In this document: positions 24,746 to 35,677 of the stretch, piece by piece
How positions within the stretch are numbered: position 1 is the first letter of the stretch
How the letters are laid out: each line of letters starts with the position of its first letter
DNA from: Salticus scenicus
Lineage: Eukaryota; Arthropoda; Arachnida; Araneae; Salticidae
Length of the DNA stretch: 64,000 nt
Assembly: GCA_963930645.1 (NCBI GenBank)
Contig: OZ005652.1
Coordinates: 322,800,738 to 322,864,737 of the forward strand
Direction: 5' to 3'
Position numbers and translations under genes: made by a program
The notes under the pieces: model-generated
Told to the model about the DNA's origin: nothing
Seen by the model: only the letters and a program-made list of their open reading frames with translations
Databases searched by the model: none

Positions 24746-26807
24746 TTAGTAAAAAATTTACCTTAAAGGGGAAATCTTTCTTTTTATCATATAAGTCAAA
24801 TTCTAATTTGCCATTACAATTAAGAATAATTTTTAAATCTAAGAAACTAATGACATTAGATTCCAAATCAGTACTACTAAGAGACAGATTTTCAGGATAA
24901 TTAACAGGTAAGTTTAGATTGGTGTGATGTTTATCCAAGTATAATAAAATTATATCATCTATGTATCGTAGTAATTTAAAGTTAGTACACTCAATATCAC
25001 GCTCATAATAATATAAGTATAGATCAGCTAATATACTAGAAGCAATGCCACCTTGTGGCAATCCTAAACGTTGTTTATATAAATAATTATTGAATAAAAT
25101 ATAGTTATGGAAAAGTATAAACCTAGTCAGAGTTTTAAAGGTTGAAGGAGTAATGTTAACATTTAGATTTAAATACTGCAGATTTTCTACAAAAAGTTTA
25201 TTTATAATATCAAACATATCTTTAATAACTATATTATTAAAAAGATCATTGAAATCAAAAGTTTTTATACCAGTAATATCAGTAAGATTTTTAATTTTAT
25301 TTTGGAGTTGAAAACTATTTTTTAGAAAAAAATTACACTTATTAGAAACAATATAACTATGTAATTTTTTAAGGATATTTAATAATATAATATTAGCATT
25401 AGAAGTGTAGGCATTACAGGCAACAGTAACAGTACGAAATTTAATTGGATCTTTATGAAATTTCGGAATTACAACTAAATAAGGATAATTATAGTTATTA
25501 TTTTTAGTTTTTATCAACTTGTAATAATTAAATATATGCCTGTTTTTAATTTCAATACTGTCATTAATCTTAACAAAAATATTACTAGTATCCATAGTAT
25601 CAAAAAGAAGTTGTTTATAATACTTTTTGCAAATAATTGCATAGTTATTAGCCGCCTTGTCAACATAAGTAATAATAAATTTAGACTGTAGGTCGAGAAT
25701 TGCTGAATTAATTTCTTTGAAATTATAGTACTTGATATTAGAAAGATGGTGCATATTATAAACTAAATCAAGTTTAAATTTCTCAAGTAGCTTAAATTTC
25801 CACTCATTAAAATATTCCACTGGTTTATTATAATCAATAGCAATTTTGTATATAAAGAGATCCAAGTCTAAATTAAATTGAGTAATGATATCAATAAATT
25901 TGAATTTTGAAGGCATACGAAATTTAGTGCCATATTTCATCAAAGATCTTAAAGTAAGATTTTCCACAATATTGATATCGCCAGTAATAATATGACCATG
26001 AGATGGATTGAAAAAAGATTTATATTTGGAATCAGAACAATAGCATGTAGGCTGATCAATAGATGTAAGAAATTTAGCAAATTTATTGTAGTTAAATATT
26101 TTTCTGCCTAAAGTGATATTGTATTTAAAAGTTTTTTGAATGATGAAGTTTTTGATGGGAAAAGGATTGGATGGATCATTAAGTAAATTGTGGATATGAA
26201 GTTTATTAAACACAGGATGAGAAAAATTCGTCACCAAGAGAGAGTTATTTATTTTTTGACCAGATTTTAAGTCAAGTTTAATATTAAAACACTCAGCCCT
26301 GTAGTGTAAAATATCAAAAAATACATCACTGAAGTGTGAATCAAAAGAATGAGAATGGAAGACTTTAAAATATTTAAGAAGATACTTTTTTTTTATCCCA
26401 AATATAAAATTACGTATATCTTTCCAATTATAAGACTTAAGAAAAATACGTTCTAAGGATTTGAGATTTTGTAATAGAGATGAAATGTCCAGAAGTGGGG
26501 AAGACGACCTAGAAGAACCCCTAGAAGTTCTAGTAGTCTTTTTAAATAAAGAGTGATTTAATGTTTTATAAATATTACTGTAAAATTCAATTTTTGAAAC
26601 CTTGGAATAAACAATATGTTGTTTATTATAAACATGAGAATTTAAACCAAAGAGATAAAGTGTATTCAGAGATTTAATATATTGTGATTCAAGTAAAAGA
26701 CGTTCATTCAAATTCTTCTTAAAATTAAGAATTTTCACAGTAATATTATTAAAGTCATGTTGATGGAAGTGTATATATTCAAAATTAGTAGTAAATTGTC
26801 GTGATTT
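24577..26807 (-). CDS. Penelope-like reverse transcriptase domain (one homopolymer frameshift near its 3' end)
   Basis: Copies element RNA into DNA in target-primed reverse transcription. The frame is open from 26807 (directly after the satellite-element insertion) to 24672, including the 688 codons counted from 26738. Residues counted from there: FRTVTVAC (434-441), catalytic FDFNDLF (494-500, first Asp), GLPQGG (559-564) and YIDD (592-595, paired Asp); these are RT motifs 2, A, B and C. The RT is typical of Penelope-like elements, which are telomerase-related. The codons at 26807-26739 carry the end of the GIY-YIG region, so 26738 is not a true start. Near 24750-24757 a run of six T (minus strand) appears one short: the current frame ends in unlikely sequence at 24672. 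Adding one T would continue a basic, Naiad-like C-terminus to TAA at 24577-24579. This could be a real mutation or a sequencing error. Confidence 0.9.
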
Positions 26808-26904
26808 TAGGTTGATTTCTTTAGAAATCGACCTATTGCAATCACTTCGTTTATCTATATATATATATATATATCTATCTATCTATCTATCTATAATGAA
26901 AATT

Positions 26905-28735
26905 TTGTCACCACGATAACTCCCGAAATAATACTGGAAATCGAACTAAATTTGGACAGTGAACTAATCTTATAAATATCTTGGATGAGTTCGTTAACCA
27001 AGTTGCTCCGACTTTTTGTTTTCAAGTGGCAGCCACTTGAAAATTTCAAACCGACATTGTTAAAAGCATATTTAAAGCAAGATTTGCTTGAATTTTGATG
27101 TAAATACAGGCCACATAAGGATCTCAATGAAGTTTATTAATGAAGTTTATCCGCCATTTTTAATAAAGTGGCAGATATTTAAGTTAAGCGGGACCACTTG
27201 AAATCAGGCTACCACTTGAAAATTTAAAATAACTATAACTTCCGAAATAATACTTCAAATCGAACCAAATTTGGATAGTGTCTTATTTTATAATATCTTA
27301 GATGAGTTTATTAACCAAGTTGCTCCGACATTTTGTTTTCAAGTGGAGACCACTTGAAATTTTCTAATTCAAATTGTAAAAAGCGTATTGCGAATTTGTT
27401 TGAAATTTGATGTAAATATAGACCACATAAGGGTCTCAATGAAGTTTATTAATGAAATTTATCCGTCATTTTTAATAAAGTGGTAGATATCTTAAGTTAA
27501 GCGGGGCCACTTGAAATCAGGCTACCACTTGAAAATTTAAAATCACGATAACTTCCGAAATAATACTCCAAATCGAACCAAATTTGGACAGCGTCTTAAC
27601 TTGTATTATGAATATCTTAGATGAGTTTCTTAACCAAGTTGCTCCACCATTTTGTTTTCAAGTGGAGACCACTTGCAATTTTCTAATTCAAATTGTAAAA
27701 AGCGTATTGCGAATTTGTTTGAATTTTGATGCATACATAGACTACATAAGGGTCTAAATGAACTTTATTAATGAAATTTATCTTCCATTTTTAATAAAGT
27801 GGCGTATATCTTAAGTTATGTCGGGCCACTTGAAATCAGGCTACCACTTGAAAATTTTAAATCACGATAACTTCCGAAATAATACTCCAAATCGAACCAA
27901 ATTTGGACAGCGTCTTAACTTGTGTTATGAATATCTTAGATGAGTTTCTTAACCAAGTTGCTCCACCATTTTGTTTTCAAGTGGAGACCACTTGGAATTT
28001 ACAAATTCAAATTGTAAAAAACGTATTCCGAATTTGTTTGAAATTTGATGCATATACATAGTTTATACAAGTGTTTCAAAGAACTTTATTAATGAACTAT
28101 ATCCCCCATTTTTAATAAAGTGGCGGATATCTTAAGTTAAGCGGGACCACTTGAAATCAGGCTACCACTTGAAAATTTAAAACCATATTAACTTCCGAAA
28201 TAATACTCCAAATGGAACCAAATTTGAAAAGTGTCTTAACTTATCTTATAAATAACTTGGATGAGTTCTTTAACCAAGTTGCTCCGACTCTTTGTTTTCA
28301 AGTGGCAGCCACTTGAATATTTCTAACCCACATTGTAAAAAGCTTATTTAAAGCAAGATTTGCTTGAATTTTATGTAAATCTAGACTACATAAGAGTCTA
28401 AATGAACTTTATTAATGAAATTTATCTGCCATTTTTAATAAATTGGCAGATATCTTAAGTGGGGCCACTTGAAATCAGGCTACCACTTGAAAATTTTAAA
28501 TCACGATAACTTCCGAAATAATACTCCAAATCGAACCTAATTTGGACAGCGCCTTAACTTGTGTTATGGATATCTTGTATGAGTTTCTTAACCAAGTTGC
28601 TCCACCATTTTGTTTTCAAGTGGAGACCATTTGAAAATTTCAAATGCAAATTGTAAAAAGGGTATTCCGAATTTGTTTGTATTTTGATGTATACATAGGT
28701 TATATAAGTGTCTGAATAAAGTTTATTAATGAACT
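26905..28735. repeat. ~318-bp tandem array, six units, with dyads
   Basis: The phrase ATAACTTCCGAAATAATACT recurs with 'ac' ending at 26920, 27239, 27552, 27871, 28192 and 28510, giving spacings of 319, 313, 319, 321 and 318. The last unit breaks at about 28735, and degenerate unit fragments continue at about 28960-29190. Each unit has a dyad around CCACTTG. The clearest is 27019-27043: 12-bp arms TTTTCAAGTGGC around a single A. Each unit also has a direct pair CCACTTGAAATCAGG...CCACTTGAAAATTT. Small ORFs across the array are not genes. Confidence 0.9.
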
Positions 28736-28744
28736 ATGGATTTT

Positions 28745-28803
28745 CTCGCCAAAAGTCGCCAAAAAAGTCGCCAAGTGGAAAAGTCGCCAAATTTGTCGCC
28801 AAA
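28745..28803 (+). repeat. TCGCCAA cluster
   Basis: TCGCCAA occurs five times in about 59 bases, exactly where the 318-bp periodicity breaks off. Spacing is irregular. Confidence 0.75.
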
Positions 28804-29313
28804 TCCATTACCTGCCATATTGGAGCTTTTTAATGCGTTTTTAAGGGAAAATTACGCTATTTTAACGTTAAAAAAAAACTGGAAATGCAGAAAAGTAATG
28901 TTTAATCAACTTACTAAGCCTCTTTGAAAGAATTTCTACAAAAAAGAAAAAAAAAAAAATCAAATTTGCAACAATATCTTAGATTAATTAGTTCACTGAG
29001 CAACTTTCTCTGCCATTTTGATCCAAGTGGCAGCTACTCAATTTTTCAACACGATGACTTTTGATATTCTGAATTAATTCCAACTATATTTGTACAGTAG
29101 TCTTATCTCACAAATGCATTTGATACATTTGTCAACTTGGCCCACCATCTTGTTTCCAAGCCACTTGAAAATTTTAAAGTCACATAAAAAAGTTATTTAT
29201 GATATTTATGAACCGATTTATTTAAAACCCCATATGCAGATAGCCTACATCAATATTTCTACTAATTCGTTAATAATTTGTAGCCGTGCTTGATACGGAA
29301 AAAGAAATCAACC

Positions 29314-29739
29314 TACCCTTCCGAATAAGCCGGAAGGACTTGTTTTAATATCAGAACGATGTAAGTTAATCCGCTTGTGTAATGGATTGCTAGTTTGTCC
29401 AATATAAATCATATTGCATAAATTGCATTTGATTGAGTAAATGATATTAAAAGCCTTACAAAATGTAACATGAGAGGAGCTATCTCTAAAATGAGAAGCA
29501 TCAGCAAGAGGGCAAGTAAGACACCTTGTAGAATTGCATTTTTTAAAAAATAAATTGCGAAGAGGAGGATGATATAGGTAGCAGGATGACGATCCAGAGT
29601 AATCCCTATACATTACTCTGTACCGAGCACAAGACAAACCATAAGATTTGCCTTTTTTGCCAGGCGCTAAGTATTTACTAAGAACAACCATGTAATGAAT
29701 AAAGAAGATAAATATTAGAAATATAATAAATTGAGACAA
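29314..29739 (-). CDS. GIY-YIG endonuclease domain of the Penelope-like element (N-terminal part, split by insertion)
   Basis: The 143-codon frame from 29739 runs into the inserted element and stops at 29308. Only codons to 29314 belong to the retroelement; the domain resumes at 26807. Visible features are a cysteine cluster C68-x4-C73-x2-C76 with C94, C105 and C108, then IIYSIKC (99-105) and MIYIGQT (110-116), which are the GIY and YIG halves, and R123 and H127 in HKRINLH. Cysteine-rich fingers before GIY-YIG are known in the permuted Penelope-like group. The enzyme nicks target DNA to prime reverse transcription. The general-base region near the C-terminus lies in codons 26807-26739. Translation probably begins at M1 or at M17 (MVVLSKYLAPG); nothing decides this. 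The first 20 residues are hydrophobic and may be leader sequence. Confidence 0.85.
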
Positions 29740-29827
29740 TAATTATAAATAGTATTAAAAATTTAACTAAGCTTGTATATAACTAAAGCCTGATAAATTC
29801 TTAAAAATTGATAAATATTTATATCTA
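29740..29827. other. Penelope-like 5' leader, part downstream of the Helitron
   Basis: Short AT-rich sequence between the Helitron 3' end and the first ATG of the GIY-YIG frame. Host base A at 29827 (T on the minus strand) follows the Helitron CTAG. Confidence 0.7.
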
Positions 29828-29858
29828 CTAGTGGTCGCCCAGTGGTCGAAATTCGACC
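29828..29858 (-). terminator. Helitron 3' hairpin and CTAG terminus
   Basis: The perfect 7-bp stem GGTCGAA/TTCGACC with a one-base centre, a 12-nt spacer, then CTAG. In Helitrons this hairpin is the replication-termination signal. Confidence 0.92.
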
Positions 29859-30131
29859 ATAATTAATTAAAATTATAAGTTTAAACATTATTAAGGTTCT
29901 ATTGTCAAAGACTATACTTCTATAATCACAGATTTTGCCAAGGCTACACTGTTAATTTACCTAGTTTTTTCAAAAAATTATATGAAATTTAAATAAAAAA
30001 AATCCAAAAAATGATTAAAATAAAGAATGCCTTTTTTTAATTTTTTTTTATTGAAACAAAAAGACATGCGATTAAAAAAAAAAATGCTGTCCATTGAACT
30101 TGACATACATATTTCGATAATTTAATTAATG

Positions 30132-32518
30132 TTACAAAACTTCTCTGTAAACGATGTTTTTTGTAAAAACTCTTTCGTCGTTTGCTAAATGTCCTTGACC
30201 ATTATATTCGGAAATATAAAATCTCAAACCGTCGAATGATCGAACTCTACTTGCTGCGACATACAATTGCCCATGTGTAAAAACTGGTCGATTCAATAAA
30301 ATTCCAATTTTTTCGAATGTTTGTCCTTGAGACTTGTTTATTGTCATCGCAAATGCAGGTATTATAGGAAATTGAGTTCCTTGAAGGTTAAATGGTAAAG
30401 TAGTTCCGGAGTATGTTAAATTTATACGTGGAATCAAAATTCTCTTACTGCGTGCGGTCCCAGTTAAAACTTCGCAGTCAATTGCATGTCGATGCATAAA
30501 TTTGATGCGCATTCTTGTTCCATTGACTAATGCTTCCTTTGTATTTAAGTTTCTGATCAGCAAAACGATGCAATTAACTTTCAATACTAACTTATGTGGT
30601 GGTAAACCACTAATAGTCAAAGAATTTAAAAACTCTACCGGATAGTTATTGATGGCATTGTCATTATCACAAATTATTTTATCATAGCTATGATATGTTC
30701 GCTGTTCACCAGGAATTTGATTAAGTATATCAGTATTAATCAAAGTACAATCATCATTTGTAGGCGCTAAAATAACGGAGTTCAATATATTTTCTGAGAA
30801 TATGTTTTCGGAAATATTTCCATACACCTCATCAATAATATTATTTTTATCTCCTATTAATTGTTGAGGTATTTCGATAACATTTTCACCAAACTGAGGG
30901 AATTGTGGGGCTTCATCATTACCAATTTTTTTCAAGAATTCTACAAATTCTATTTCATTTGGTAAGGCTCTCATATTTCGAGTAAATGTAACTTTATGAA
31001 AATAAAGAAATTCATGCCAACTTTTGACACAATTTTCAATTAAAGTTCCACGTGATCCATTTGGGATAACTGGTAAGATTTGCCGAAAATCACCGCACAG
31101 AAGTATCGTTTTTCCTCCAAATGGTTTGTGTTTATCATTTTCATCGGATAGATCCCGCAGTAATCTGTCTATGATTTTCAACACTTGCAAAGGGCACATA
31201 GAAACTTCATCAATAATTATCAATGATGATGAATTTATGTAACGACCATAGCTACTATTTGCAGTAATATTTGCTACAGAATTTTCTAAAATGGGTATAG
31301 GCAATTTAAACACATTGTGTAAAGTCCTACCTCCAAGTAATAAAGTTGAAGCTATGCCACTGAACGCAGTTGCAATACAACGAAGATTAAGCGAATTTAA
31401 TTTGTGAATAATTGCTGTTTGAGTGAATGTTTTGCCACAACCTGCATGAGCGGTTAAACAAAAAACATTGGATCCAGTATCATGATACAAAATTTCACGA
31501 ATCACTTGATCAATGAGATTACGCTGTTCAATATTTGCAGCTTCATGATACTCACAAAACAGCATCTCTTGCTCTATTATATCAATAGTATTTCCTTCTT
31601 GTATTCTCTGCGAGTATGTGGGAACTAGTAAACCAAGTATCTGACCTGATAAATTATGAACATTCAAAATATCATCAATTTCTAATAGAGCTCTATTAAA
31701 AGATGCTTCTTCGTTATAAAATCTCAGAAAATCTTCACTAAGATATACTTTAAATTCATTCCATAACGCTGATGCATTGGCTGGCACATTTATTGCACAA
31801 ATGTAAACAAATAAATTCCGCATTTGTTTTGGTGTATGTAATTCTTTTGCTTCATTTAAACATTCGCGCCATTCATTATCATTTGAAGCAATTCCGCGAG
31901 CATGGCACGCTTCAACAAAAGAAGTGTATATAATTCCATTGTATGTTCTAACATCCTCAAATGATTTTGGACCACAAACATGTAATAAAAGCAATCGTAA
32001 GTGGAAAAGTTCGATGTCTTTTGGTGACACTACATACATCCGTGTAATAATTTTATCACCTCCACGGCTTCTCTTCTTCCATTTTTTTCGGGAATCTTCC
32101 CACACATAATGCAAAGGAATTTCAATATACTTATATTCTCGTGCTGATGGATCTGATCGATTCAATTCAAAAAATGCTAATAATTTTGTGTGTCTTACAT
32201 TGTCAATTGCTTGACGTTCTTGCCCTTCTCGAAAGTAAACATTCTGTCGTCGCGGTAAATGAATATCAAGTCTGATGATAACATGTGACTGAAAATGCAT
32301 TGGTAATTCATAGATGCGCCATATAGCTTCAGTTGATCCAACATAACGACCAATTAAAAAATTTTTAACTTCATTAATTTCTATATTTTGACCTTGTTCA
32401 TTTTCCCCAGAATCTAATTCAACGGATGCACTGTCATAGCCTTTATACACGTATTTATAAATGTATTTGACGCTTTTGACTGTAGTACATACTTCAACAT
32501 TTATATGGCAATTAAATA
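30132..32518 (-). pseudogene. Helitron PIF1-type helicase region (3' part of RepHel)
   Basis: A SF1 5'-3' DNA helicase that unwinds DNA during rolling-circle transposition. The frame is open for 772 codons from 32450 to 30132 and can be read upstream to about 32518. That upstream part supplies the Rep tyrosine region KYIYKYVYKG, so 32450 is not a true start. Counting from 32450: Walker A AHAGCGKT (334-341), Walker B LIIIDEVSM (about 410-418), LLCGDFRQILPVI (motif III), and near the end FAMTINKSQGQTF and GQLYVAASRV (motifs V and VI). All core ATPase motifs are intact. The break from the Rep part is a frameshift near 32515-32525, where the conserved PYNPYL...FNCHINVEVC region lacks about ten bases. 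Confidence 0.92.
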
Positions 32519-34432
32519 TGGATTGTATGGTACAACGTACCGATTGTCAAGGCAACTACCACGAACTTCTGCATGCGTACCATTATCACGCCTTCGGTAT
32601 AATGGATATCCATTTAACGATTCACATGTAAATTCATTAAATCGTTTTGGATAATCTTTTATGCATTTTCCATCTCTCATACATACAGAATTAGGATTAA
32701 GGACACCGCATGGACCATGCATCATGTGTTTTACAACATATTCATGTAATGTCGGATGTGTTTGAATGTTAGGAATCTCCGCAGATACAACTTTATCAAT
32801 ATCGATAGCATTAACAATTTTATCTTGCTCATTTAAAGTGAGTAAAATGTGAGCATGAGGCAATCCTCTTTTTTGAAATTCAATTGTATAAATGAGTGCT
32901 TCAACTTTACCAAAGATATTTTTTTGTATAAGGCCCTCAATTAATGCTTTCAATTTTGACTTGAATACACGCACAATAATTTCAGGTCTAAAATTAGCAG
33001 TTTCACCTACACCAATATTGTTAACTATTTCCGGCCAACTTGGATTGCAAGTCATTGTAATAAATAAAGAAGGTTTTCCAAAATGTTGTACAATTGACAT
33101 TGCATCTAAATAATTCTGATACATATTTCTTGGAGATCCATTGAACGAAGATGGTAAAATTACTCTACGGCCAACATTACTGGCATTGATGTTCGATTCT
33201 AAGTAGTCTGTTAAATTGTTGTAAACTTCAGACCTAAGAATTATTTGATTTTGTCGAATGAAATGTAATCGTGAGCCCTCTATTCTCACATACATATCAA
33301 CTATCCATTGCAGAAATAGCTTTTGTGAATGGTGTAATATGCTGAAGTCTTCTCTAATTGCAAGTCGATAGGCTGCATACTGAAGCATTGTTAATTTATT
33401 TCTGGGCGCTCTTGAATTAGATATAGTTGGTGCATTATGAGTCATATTCATATGCCACCCAGTATCACCATTTGGAAAAAGTAGTGGATACGCTAAAGGA
33501 TCTAATGATGAATCCAAAACTGAGATATTTTTAATGATACCATTAACTTTTGAAAATGAAATCATATTTCGTTCAAAAGGTGGCTCACCATCAACTGTAC
33601 TAAATATTACTGCTACATCAGTTTGAACTGCATCATTGAAACGGCGTAGATCTAAATCATGATTTACTTTAATGAGCATACAAATTTCTTTATTTTGATT
33701 TTCAACTCTTTGACAATGATGTTTCATTGCAATGAATGACCGAACAAAAGGATTACTGCGTTCCAATTCGAGAGAAATTTCGCGCATTATGTTGTTGTTA
33801 CATGTTTGATTAAAACGTTCTTGTAATCTATAATTGATAGCAGTGTCAACATCATAAAAATATAATTGCGCATAACATGGTGAACGACCATGTGCAGCAG
33901 TCATTGGACCCGATCTGTGATAAAAAACATCATGTATTTTGAAATGATACACTCCACTTGTAACTGCCTCGGATACTTGAGCTTCTGAGCTAACCATAGC
34001 AAATGATGAATTGTATTTGCGAATATTTTCAAAATAATTTTTTGACTTACTTTTTATTGAAGGTTCATTTGAAATAAGTCCATCATACAATGATTTAAAA
34101 TATTCATTTTGAATTAAGGGCGGTAATATTGCTTTACCCTTATGACAATATGAAGTGAATGCAGTTCTGTCACCTTAAGTGACTTCAGATTCAAAATGTT
34201 TCGCATTGCAAAACCTGCATTCCAAATCCATTAATCCACAATCATAACTATAAAAAACTTTTGGAATGACATTTCGTGCACATTTAAATTTATCTGTCAA
34301 ATTCACTTCTTCATTCTGTATAATATTAACACTATTTGTATTTTCATTACTATTATTATTATGTGTCCGCAAATATAGATTCCTTCTTCTTTGTCTCTCA
34401 CTCCGACCCGTTAATGTTCTATGTCGAGGCAT
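32501..34432 (-). pseudogene. Helitron Rep (HUH endonuclease) region, 5' part of RepHel
   Basis: The N-terminus reads MPRHRTLTGRSERQRRRNLY from 34432. The frame is interrupted by one in-frame TAA at 34172-34174 and continues in the same frame to 32501, where it ends by frameshift. In the 529-codon piece numbered from 34090, FITMTCNPSWPEI (343-355) and GLPHAHILLTL (409-419) are Rep motifs. H412 and H414 form the HUH metal-binding pair, and HMMHGPCG follows. The catalytic tyrosines are in the other frame, after the frameshift. Rep nicks and joins single strands at the element ends. The product would be about 1,450 residues if unbroken, normal for an animal Helitron. Confidence 0.92.
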
Positions 34433-34494
34433 AATAAAAGTAGAAAAAAACTTTCATCGTCAGTAGAAAAAATCGTTATTTTTTTTTTATTTTA

Positions 34495-34613
34495 GGTTGA
34501 TTTCTTTAAAAACTGATCTATACAAATTGAATGAGTTGAGTTGAGTTGAGTTGATTATTTAGTATATATATAATGCAAAACTTGTGTGTTTTTAAAAAAT
34601 ATTAGCATTCTGC
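34495..34613 (-). mobile_element. Second, partial copy of the family-3 hairpin end, in the Helitron leader
   Basis: TAGGTTGATTTCTTTAAAAA is followed by CTGATCTATA. This matches the 26810 end (TAGGTTGATTTCTTTAGAAA, then TCGACCTATT) and keeps an imperfect hairpin. A microsatellite follows here as well, (GAGTT)n at about 34533-34553, then TATATAATGCAAAACTTGTG against TATAATGAAAATTTTGTCAC, and GCGATAACT against CACGATAACT. I found no opposite end, so it is truncated or ancient. Confidence 0.55.
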
Positions 34614-34872
34614 GATAACTCTTTCAGATGAAACTGGCTATTTAAAAAATAACTCATTGTTATTAACTTTTATTATTGTTATTAACATATTAACTTTTTA
34701 TTATTAATTGAAATTTCAAAATTTTGGCAACAGTATAAAAAAATGAAAATGCTAATTTTAATCTGGAAATAAAACCCGATAATATAGGCTTTGAATTGCA
34801 CCTTTGTCGTTTCACAAATGTTCCAATTTCTCGTCTTTGTCGTTGTATTTTTAAAAAATATTAGCATTCTGC
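34589..34872. repeat. 25-bp direct repeats 235 bp apart in the Helitron leader
   Basis: TTTTTAAAAAATATTAGCAT plus TCTGC occurs at 34589-34613 and again at 34848-34872. This may be a duplication made during leader rearrangement, or the flank of a small insertion. Confidence 0.75.
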
Positions 34873-34980
34873 ACTTCTTCTCTATATAAACTATAAGTGT
34901 GCGAAATTTCATAATCCTCCGTCCGCGCAATTTTCGTAAAAAGGGGTACAAAGTTTTTGCTTCACGTATTAATATATAGA

Positions 34981-35677
34981 TAAATAAATAAATAATTCTT
35001 TTGAAAATCTTGATTAAAATAAATAATACATTTGAAATTCTTGATTAAAATTAATGGAGCACAATTTAGTATAAATACAGAAACAGCCATGAGTAGAAAA
35101 ATTTGGAAAATGTATTAATATTTACAATAAGTAGCCATAGCCATGATGAAAATTCATCAGTGATATATACAAAAATAAGTTATTTAAATTAGACCCCCCC
35201 CCCCCAAAAAAAAAAAAAAAATGACAGACTAATAAATAATAATGTGGTAAATCAAACAATATTACTAGTAAAACCATTAGATCAAAGATTCATAAGTAAA
35301 ATGAATATGCAGCGTAACAGAAGATAAAAGTGTAATGAAAGCTTAAAAATAAAAATAATAATAATAGCAAGAAACTTACTAAATAAATGATAAAAGTAGT
35401 TCAAAATGATCATTAAATTGCAAAACACTGAATGAATTGTAATACATCGAATAAGAATTGAAATATTGATATAAAATATTAATAATAATACAACATAAAA
35501 TGCGCAGATAGCAGCTATAAAATGATGTATTTTGAAATTTTTTGAAAAGTAAAAATTGCTTAAGTAATAGCAAAATTTGTGCAAACACACAGTGAATTAA
35601 AAATAATATTAATATTAATGAAAAGCTTCATTTCCAAATAAAGCGCTATATGCAGCATTACCTTAGAAATGAAATAA
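34981..35677 (-). other. Penelope-like 5' leader upstream of the Helitron
   Basis: AT-rich leader between the truncated upstream copy and the Helitron, with a C-run and A-run at 35192-35220. A 102-codon hydrophobic minus-strand frame (35282-35590) is most likely an AT-rich artefact. Confidence 0.6.

Larger units (their letters stand above)
26810..29313 (-). mobile_element. Satellite-carrying element, family 3 (318-bp units), inserted in the Penelope-like ORF
   Basis: The insertion is bounded by GGTTGATTTCTTT (26810-26822) and its inverse AAAGAAATCAACC (29301-29313), with TA at 26808-26809 and 29314-29315. Removing the element and one TA joins codon GTA (29316-29314) to AAA (26807-26805) in frame, inside the GIY-YIG domain. 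The low-coordinate end is a hairpin: GGTTGATTTCT (26810-26820) pairs with AGAAATCGACC (26823-26833) around TT. Next to it lie (AT)n and (TCTA)n (26856-26893), then the tandem array. The opposite end carries only a single copy of the arm. No coding capacity. Tc1-like TA duplication or TA-containing Helentron-type ends are both possible. The hairpin, microsatellite and tandem-unit plan matches HINE/DINE-1-like elements. Confidence 0.85.
29828..34980 (-). mobile_element. Helitron, 5,153 bp, full-length ends, inserted in the Penelope-like leader
   Basis: On the minus strand it starts TCTATATATTAATACG at 34980 and ends CTAG at 29828. The host base before the start is A and the base after CTAG is T, the expected A|T insertion with no target duplication. 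A 15-base palindrome GGTCGAAATTCGACC (29844-29858) lies 12 nt before CTAG. It encodes Rep and PIF1-type helicase regions in one broken frame. Rolling-circle transposition by HUH Rep plus helicase is established for the family. All structural parts are present, but the ORF has one stop and one frameshift, so this copy is not autonomous as read. Confidence 0.95.

Noticed and set aside
28736..28927. 63-codon plus-strand frame rich in SRQKSRQVEK-type repeats
   Set aside because: Produced by the TCGCCAA cluster at the broken end of the tandem array.
26810..29313. Interpretation as a spliceosomal intron of the Penelope-like ORF
   Set aside because: Ends are inverted repeats flanked by TA, not GT...AG in the transcript direction, and the interior is a tandem array with a terminal hairpin; an insertion explains it better.
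35282..35590. 102-codon very hydrophobic minus-strand frame in the Penelope-like leader
   Set aside because: Typical of AT-rich DNA read in a T-rich frame; an overlapping frame of similar length exists and no homology is evident.
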